Below are positions 12,997-17,254 of a stretch of DNA of 17,254 nucleotides, piece after piece (the stretch's first letter is position 1; each line of letters starts with the position of its first letter). This stretch comes from Bacillota bacterium (lineage in GTDB: Bacteria; Bacillota; Clostridia; Oscillospirales; Ruminococcaceae), in the NCBI GenBank assembly GCA_023395435.1, contig JAEWZG010000146.1, positions 1 through 17,254 of the forward strand. The letters are read 5' to 3'. The position numbers were made by a program, and so were the translations under genes. Under the pieces are notes generated by a model. That model was not told where the DNA came from. It was given only the letters and a program-made list of their open reading frames with translations, and ran no database searches.

Positions 12997-14958
12997 TTGA
13001 CACCCAAAAAGAGTAGTAAAGGTTTTCTGGTTTATTTAATTATTGCACTTATGATAATTATGACACTTGTTATGTTGCTAAATAAGGATCCTGGGAATTC
13101 AAAGGATGTTGATTATGGAACAATAATGAGCTATTTCGATAATCTTGAGGTAGAAAAATACACCCTCGACCTTGGAACAGGTAAGCTGACAATAAAGGTT
13201 AAGGATCAGAAGGAAGAAATTAATTATAAGGTCCCAAGCGTTGTGCTTTTTAAACAGGAACTTTTCAATGATAATTACAATTACCGTCAGGCTTACAATA
13301 AAGCAAACCCTGATAATCCACTAAAATATAAGGAAAAGGAACCCCAGGATAATAGCTTTTTCCTTAATATGATACCAACGCTCCTTCTTCTTGGAGTAAT
13401 GATTTTCTTTTTTGTTTATACATTAAAGCAGGCTGGCGGTGGCGGAAAAATCGGCCAGTTTGGAAAATCCAATGCTAAAAATCACCTTAACATCGGTAAG
13501 AAGGCAACCTTCGACGATGTGGCGGGTGCTGATGAAGAAAAAGAAGAGCTTAAGGAAATCGTTGACTTCCTCAAAGACTCTAAAAAATATAATGAAATTG
13601 GTGCAAGAGTTCCTAAGGGAGTATTATTACTTGGCCCTCCGGGTACAGGTAAGACATTGCTTGCAAGAGCAGTAGCTGGTGAAGCTGGTGTACCATTCTT
13701 CTCGATTTCAGGTTCTGACTTTGTTGAAATGTTCGTCGGTGTCGGTGCTTCACGTGTCCGTGATCTTTTTGAACAAGCAAAGAAAAATGCTCCTGCAATT
13801 ATTTTTATTGATGAAATTGATGCTGTTGGTCGTCACCGTGGTGCTGGTCTTGGTGGCGGACACGATGAACGTGAACAGACACTTAATCAGCTTCTCGTTG
13901 AAATGGATGGTTTCACAGGAAACGAAGGCGTAATTGTTATGGCGGCAACAAACCGTCGTGATATACTTGATCCTGCTTTGCTACGTCCAGGACGTTTCGA
14001 CAGACAGATCCTTGTCGGCTATCCTGACACAAAGGGAAGAGAAGAAATTTTGAAGGTTCACACAAGAAACAAGCCACTTGCTCCTGATGTTGAGTTAAAG
14101 ACTGTTGCAAAATCAACAGTAGGCTTTACCGGTGCTGACCTTGAAAATCTTGTTAATGAAGCAGGACTTCTTGCTGCAAGAAAGAACAGAAAAGCAATTA
14201 CAAAAGAAGATATGGATGAGGCTGCAATCAAAGTTGTTGCTGGCCCAGAAAAGAAATCACATGTTGTTACCGAAAAGGAAAGAAAGCTGACAGCTTATCA
14301 CGAAGGTGGTCATGCAATCTGTACCTATTACAAAGATGAGAGTGATAAAGTCCATCAGGTTTCAATCATTCCACGTGGTGGGGCTGGCGGATATACAATG
14401 TCACTACCTGAACACGATAAATCATTCGTATCAAAGAATGAAATGAGCAACAAGATCGTCGTTCTTCTGGGAGGACGTGTTGCTGAAAAGCTAATACTTG
14501 ACGATATTTCAACTGGTGCATCAAACGACCTTGAACGTGCAACAGGCATTGCAAGAAGTATGGTTACAAGATACGGCTTCTCCGACAAGCTCGGACCAGT
14601 TGTTTACGGGCAGGAGGATCACGAGGTATTCCTCGGACGTGACTTTAACAGCTCAAGAAACTATTCTGAAAATGTAGCTGCTGAAATTGACAGTGAAATC
14701 AGAAGTATAATTGAAGATGCATATCAGATTTCAGAAGACATTTTAAGTGCTCACCTTGATCAACTTCACTTTATCGCAAAATATCTTATGAAGTTTGACA
14801 AAATTGATGCTTCTGACTTTGAAAAGCTCATGAAGGGCGAAATGACTGAAGAAATTTTCAACAATGTTGAAGAAATCAAAGAAGAAACAGGCGAAGATAT
14901 CGGCAAGCAACTTGACGTTGTTATTGATAATGACAACAACGATAAAGATTCAGAGTAA
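12997..14958 (+). CDS. ftsH: ATP-dependent zinc metalloprotease FtsH
   Basis: A 653-residue membrane-anchored AAA+ protease that degrades misfolded membrane proteins and short-lived regulators. Two membrane helices (about 9-27 and 127-145) flank an extracytoplasmic domain of about 100 residues. The AAA module has Walker A GPPGTGKT (213-220), Walker B IIFIDEIDAVG and the second region of homology ATNRRDILDPALLRPGRFDR. The protease site is HEGGH (435-439), and D511 in GASNDLERAT is the likely third zinc ligand. The tail (last 35 residues) is acidic. The start is TTG at 12997, with AGGAG (12983-12987) 9 nt upstream; no ATG fits. It is the last gene of the operon, followed by an intrinsic terminator. 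Confidence 0.97.
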   Translation: MTPKKSSKGFLVYLIIALMIIMTLVMLLNKDPGNSKDVDYGTIMSYFDNLEVEKYTLDLGTGKLTIKVKDQKEEINYKVPSVVLFKQELFNDNYNYRQAYNKANPDNPLKYKEKEPQDNSFFLNMIPTLLLLGVMIFFFVYTLKQAGGGGKIGQFGKSNAKNHLNIGKKATFDDVAGADEEKEELKEIVDFLKDSKKYNEIGARVPKGVLLLGPPGTGKTLLARAVAGEAGVPFFSISGSDFVEMFVGVGASRVRDLFEQAKKNAPAIIFIDEIDAVGRHRGAGLGGGHDEREQTLNQLLVEMDGFTGNEGVIVMAATNRRDILDPALLRPGRFDRQILVGYPDTKGREEILKVHTRNKPLAPDVELKTVAKSTVGFTGADLENLVNEAGLLAARKNRKAITKEDMDEAAIKVVAGPEKKSHVVTEKERKLTAYHEGGHAICTYYKDESDKVHQVSIIPRGGAGGYTMSLPEHDKSFVSKNEMSNKIVVLLGGRVAEKLILDDISTGASNDLERATGIARSMVTRYGFSDKLGPVVYGQEDHEVFLGRDFNSSRNYSENVAAEIDSEIRSIIEDAYQISEDILSAHLDQLHFIAKYLMKFDKIDASDFEKLMKGEMTEEIFNNVEEIKEETGEDIGKQLDVVIDNDNNDKDSE

Positions 14959-14994
14959 AAAATATTTTATTAATCAATAGAATAATTACCAAAG

Positions 14995-15022
14995 TGCAAC
15001 TGCTTTTAGTGGTTGCATTTTT
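14995..15022 (+). terminator. rho-independent terminator of the ftsH operon
   Basis: TGCAACTGC (14995-15003) pairs with GTGGTTGCA (15009-15017), nine pairs with two G-U, around a TTTTA loop and followed by five T residues (15018-15022). An A-rich stretch precedes the stem, so some function in the other direction is possible. It lies 36 nt after the ftsH stop and before a new promoter, separating the two transcription units. Confidence 0.8.
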
Positions 15023-15060
15023 GCTATAACGTTGAAAAATCCTATACTAATTAAAAAAAT

Positions 15061-15089
15061 TTGATTTTTGTAATAAAAAATACTATAAT
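15061..15089 (+). promoter_or_regulatory. sigma-A promoter of the ATPase-oxidoreductase operon
   Basis: A -35 TTGATT (15061-15066) and a perfect -10 TATAAT (15084-15089) with a 17-bp AT-rich spacer. Transcription would start near 15096, leaving a leader of about 22 nt carrying AAGGAGG (15106-15112) before the GTG at 15118. Confidence 0.8.
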
Positions 15090-15117
15090 TAATATATGCA
15101 CTCTCAAGGAGGATAAA

Positions 15118-15774
15118 GTGAAAAAGATTACAATAGTAACTGGTCATTATGGTAGCGGAAAAACAAATGTTTCTGTTAATCTCGCAATTGAGCTTGTAGC
15201 AAAGGGCGAAAAAGTAACCATAGTCGACCTTGATATAGTTAATCCATACTTTAGAACTGCCGATTTTGCGGAGCTTTTTGAGAAAAAGGGCGTAACGCTT
15301 GTCAGTTCTATGTATGCTAACACAAATCTTGATATTCCAGCAATTAGCTTTGATATTGAAAGAATAGTAAGAGAACCTGGTTATCTTATTATTGATGTCG
15401 GTGGCGATGATTCTGGAGCAACTGCTCTTGGAAGATATCATGAGCCTTTTATGCAATTTAAAGATGACATTGATATGTTTTATGTTATAAATGGCTATCG
15501 TTATATGACGAGATTTCCTGAAGAAGCACTCGAGCTTTTTTATGAAATTGAACAGACAGCAAGATTCAAGCACACTGGAATAATTAACAACTCAAATCTT
15601 GGTAATATTACAACAAAGGAAACTGTTCTTAATACGCTTGACTTTGCAAACAAGGTCAGCGATGGAGCAAAGCTTCCGATTATATTCACAACAGCACCAA
15701 AGGATATTGCCTGCACTGAGCTTGATGGAAAAGTTAAATATATTGATGTTTATGTCAAGCCGATATGGGAGTAA
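15118..15774 (+). CDS. MinD/ParA-like P-loop ATPase associated with a 2-oxoacid oxidoreductase
   Basis: About 218 residues resembling the MinD/ParA/Mrp nucleotide-binding class. The Walker A motif is GHYGSGKT (9-16): the signature lysine of ParA/MinD (KGGxGKT) is replaced by His10. A conserved DLDIVNPYFR (37-46) follows, and the switch II region is IIDVGGDDSGA (D93 to about 101). TGIINNSNLG resembles a base-recognition loop. There is no membrane helix or cysteine cluster. The function is not known to me; proteins of this type occur in Clostridia, and here it sits 46 nt upstream of the oxidoreductase ferredoxin on one promoter, so a maturation, iron-sulfur or regulatory role is an inference. 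The GTG start has AAGGAGG 5 nt upstream; a longer frame from 15061 overlaps the promoter and is rejected. Confidence 0.85.
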   Translation: MKKITIVTGHYGSGKTNVSVNLAIELVAKGEKVTIVDLDIVNPYFRTADFAELFEKKGVTLVSSMYANTNLDIPAISFDIERIVREPGYLIIDVGGDDSGATALGRYHEPFMQFKDDIDMFYVINGYRYMTRFPEEALELFYEIEQTARFKHTGIINNSNLGNITTKETVLNTLDFANKVSDGAKLPIIFTTAPKDIACTELDGKVKYIDVYVKPIWE

Positions 15775-15820
15775 TTATTATTTTAAATAATAGCAAATAT
15801 AAAAAAGGGGGAAATTTAAT

Positions 15821-16027
15821 ATGCCAAAAATCACAGTAAATTTTGATAAGTGCAAGGGATGTGGACTATGTACAACATCTTGTCCAAAGAAAATCGTTGC
15901 AATTCAGAAGGAAAAGAGAAATGCAAAGGGCTATCTCACTGCTGTCTGCATAGATGACAGTGCTTGTATCGGATGTGCTATGTGTGCTATGATGTGCCCG
16001 GACTGTGCAATTATAGTTGAAAAGTAA
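15821..16027 (+). CDS. 2x[4Fe-4S] ferredoxin, delta subunit of 2-oxoacid:ferredoxin oxidoreductase
   Basis: A 68-residue ferredoxin with two CxxCxxCxxxCP clusters: C11, C14, C17, C21 and C49, C52, C55, C59. Extra cysteines lie at 43 and 62. Each set binds a [4Fe-4S] centre and passes electrons between the TPP-containing catalytic subunits and free ferredoxin. It stands first in the delta-alpha-beta order of VOR/KOR-type enzymes, with the alpha gene 44 nt downstream. The ribosome site AAGGGGGAAA precedes the ATG at 15821. A separate delta subunit supports a VOR/KOR heterotetramer rather than a single-chain pyruvate oxidoreductase. Confidence 0.92.
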   Translation: MPKITVNFDKCKGCGLCTTSCPKKIVAIQKEKRNAKGYLTAVCIDDSACIGCAMCAMMCPDCAIIVEK

Positions 16028-16071
16028 TTTAATCAGAATTAAATAACACAATTGTTTAGGAGTGAAAATTG

Positions 16072-17121
16072 ATGGAAAGAAGCTTAATGAAGGGAAATGA
16101 AGCATTAGCTGAAGCTGCTATGAGAGCTGGCTGTAAATGCTTTTTCGGTTATCCTATTACCCCACAAACAGAAATTTCAGCATATCTCGCAAAGAAAATG
16201 CAGAAGACTGGCGGAGTATTCCTCCAAGCTGAAAGTGAAATCGCTGCAATCAACATGGTACTTGGTGCAGCATCAACAGGAACGCGTTGTATGACATCTT
16301 CATCTTCACCTGGAATCAGTCTTAAGAGTGAAGGCATTTCATATATATGCGGATCTGATTTGCCTTGTGTAATAATTGACGTGCAGAGAGGTGGTCCTGG
16401 TCTTGGTGGTATTCAGCCTTCACAGGCAGACTATTGGCAAGTAACAAAAGGACTTGGCCATGGTGACTTCCACGTTATCGTATTTGCTCCTTCAAGTGTT
16501 CAGGAAATGGTAGATATGGTTGTTAAAGCATTTGATATGGCTGATGAATACAGAGTGCCAGCAATGATTCTTGCTGATGGTCTTCTTGGACAGATGATGG
16601 AACCTGTTGTATTCCCTGAAATTAAGGCCGAAAGTATTGAAAAGCCTTGGGCAACAAATGGTCATCAGAATAAGAGAAAGCACAATATCGTAAATTCATT
16701 GTATCTAAAGCCTGATGTTCTTGAAAAATCAGTTGTTGATAGATTCGACAGATACAAGAAGATTGCTGATACTTGCACAGATGCTGAATTCTATAAGACA
16801 GAAGATGCAGAAATTATCGTAACAGCATACGGAGCAACAGCTCGTGTATGCAAGAGTGCAGTAAATATGGCACGTGAAGTTGGAATAAAAGTTGGACTTC
16901 TACGTCCGAAGACAGTATGGCCTTTCCCTGCGAAAGAAGTTGAAAAGGCTTGTGCAAATGCAAAGAATGTTCTTTGTGTTGAAATGAGTATGGGTCAGAT
17001 GATTGATGATGTTAAACTTGCAATTAACTGCTCAAAGCCAGTTGCCTTCTTCGGAAGAACAGGTGGAATTATTCCAAAGCCAGCAGAGGTATTGGAAGAA
17101 ATCAAGAAGCTTGCAAAGTAA
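16072..17121 (+). CDS. vorB: 2-oxoacid:ferredoxin oxidoreductase alpha subunit (VorB/KorA type)
   Basis: A 349-residue protein with the pyruvate:ferredoxin oxidoreductase domain I and II order: GCKCFFGYPITPQTEI near the start, AESEIAAINMVLGAASTG, TSSSSPGISLKSEGISY and QRGGPGLGGIQPSQADYWQ, then a C-terminal domain with TAYGATARVCK and GLLRPKTVWPFPA. With the beta and delta (and usually gamma) subunits it oxidatively decarboxylates a 2-oxoacid, making acyl-CoA and reduced ferredoxin. Branched-chain acids (VOR) and 2-oxoglutarate (KOR) are both possible; the gene symbol follows the common clostridial naming and the substrate is uncertain. The ATG at 16072 has AGGAG (16058-16062) 9 nt upstream; a TTG one codon earlier is less likely. 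Confidence 0.9.
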   Translation: MERSLMKGNEALAEAAMRAGCKCFFGYPITPQTEISAYLAKKMQKTGGVFLQAESEIAAINMVLGAASTGTRCMTSSSSPGISLKSEGISYICGSDLPCVIIDVQRGGPGLGGIQPSQADYWQVTKGLGHGDFHVIVFAPSSVQEMVDMVVKAFDMADEYRVPAMILADGLLGQMMEPVVFPEIKAESIEKPWATNGHQNKRKHNIVNSLYLKPDVLEKSVVDRFDRYKKIADTCTDAEFYKTEDAEIIVTAYGATARVCKSAVNMAREVGIKVGLLRPKTVWPFPAKEVEKACANAKNVLCVEMSMGQMIDDVKLAINCSKPVAFFGRTGGIIPKPAEVLEEIKKLAK

Positions 17122-17154
17122 TAACACAAATTAATTAGAAAAGGATGATAATAA

Positions 17155-17254
17155 ATGGCTATAGTATTTGAAAAACCAAAAGCATTGGCTGATATATCAA
17201 TGCACTATTGCCCTGGCTGTACTCATGGTATTATCCACAGATTAGTGGCTGAAG
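17155..17254 (+). CDS. 2-oxoacid:ferredoxin oxidoreductase beta subunit (5' part only)
   Basis: The first 33 codons of a gene cut by the window edge. The peptide has HYCPGCTHGIIHRLVAE, the CPGCxHG motif at the start of the TPP-binding beta subunit of VOR/KOR/IOR enzymes. The ATG at 17155 has AAGGATGA (17141-17148) at good spacing and follows the alpha gene by 33 nt, so it belongs to the same operon. A gamma subunit gene would be expected next. Confidence 0.9.
   Translation, partial: MAIVFEKPKALADISMHYCPGCTHGIIHRLVAE

Noticed and set aside
14986..15573. 195-codon open frame on the - strand
   Set aside because: It overlaps the terminator, the promoter and the well-supported ATPase gene; no ribosome site and no recognisable domain.
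15775..15820. Hairpin ATTATT/AATAAT between the ATPase and ferredoxin genes as a terminator
   Set aside because: All A-T, six pairs, no following T run; the genes are better read as one operon.

Overview
The window is about 17 kb of low-GC chromosomal DNA, mostly core genes. It looks like a Gram-positive, anaerobic, Clostridia-class bacterium, plausibly an Oscillospirales/Ruminococcaceae relative; that placement is inference from gene content and base composition, not from a marker tree. Support comes from strong AGGAGG-type ribosome binding sites, sigma-A-like promoters, several TTG/GTG starts, a SpoVB-type flippase, RNase J, a GdpP-type c-di-AMP phosphodiesterase, and a ferredoxin-dependent 2-oxoacid oxidoreductase typical of strict anaerobes. 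I see no transposase, integrase, CRISPR array, tRNA or rRNA.

Layout. (1) 1-129: the possible 3' tail of an upstream + strand gene and a hairpin that can serve as a terminator in both directions. (2) 130-861 (-): a MerR/TipAS regulator; its promoter lies in the 3' end of the next gene and has the 19-bp spacer expected of MerR-activated promoters. (3) 906-2477 (-): a SpoVB/MurJ-like polysaccharide flippase, divergent from (4) 2637-4949 (+): a sugar-phosphate nucleotidyltransferase fused to hexapeptide repeats and a phosphomannomutase-like domain that has lost its catalytic motifs. An inverted repeat whose 3' arm covers the Shine-Dalgarno sequence precedes gene 4. Genes 3 and 4 may form a cell-surface glycan module.

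(5) 4950-5315: a 366-bp gap with a strong promoter and a roughly 290-nt leader holding several mutually exclusive helices, ahead of (6) a long co-directional cluster at 5316-14958: RNase J, gdpP, rplI, dnaB, tilS, hpt and ftsH. It joins two blocks familiar from Firmicutes (gdpP-rplI-dnaB and tilS-hpt-ftsH), linking RNA turnover, c-di-AMP signalling, ribosome, replication, tRNA modification, purine salvage and membrane proteolysis. It ends at a good intrinsic terminator at 14995-15022.

(7) 15061-17254: a new promoter drives a small P-loop ATPase with an unusual Walker A motif, then a two-cluster ferredoxin and the alpha and (truncated) beta subunits of a 2-oxoacid:ferredoxin oxidoreductase (VOR/KOR type). 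The window ends 33 codons into the beta subunit.

Most promising for follow-up: the RNase J leader RNA, the Shine-Dalgarno-sequestering repeat before the fused nucleotidyltransferase, the degenerate mutase domain of that fusion, and the ATPase tied to the oxidoreductase. No wholly new multi-gene system is evident.
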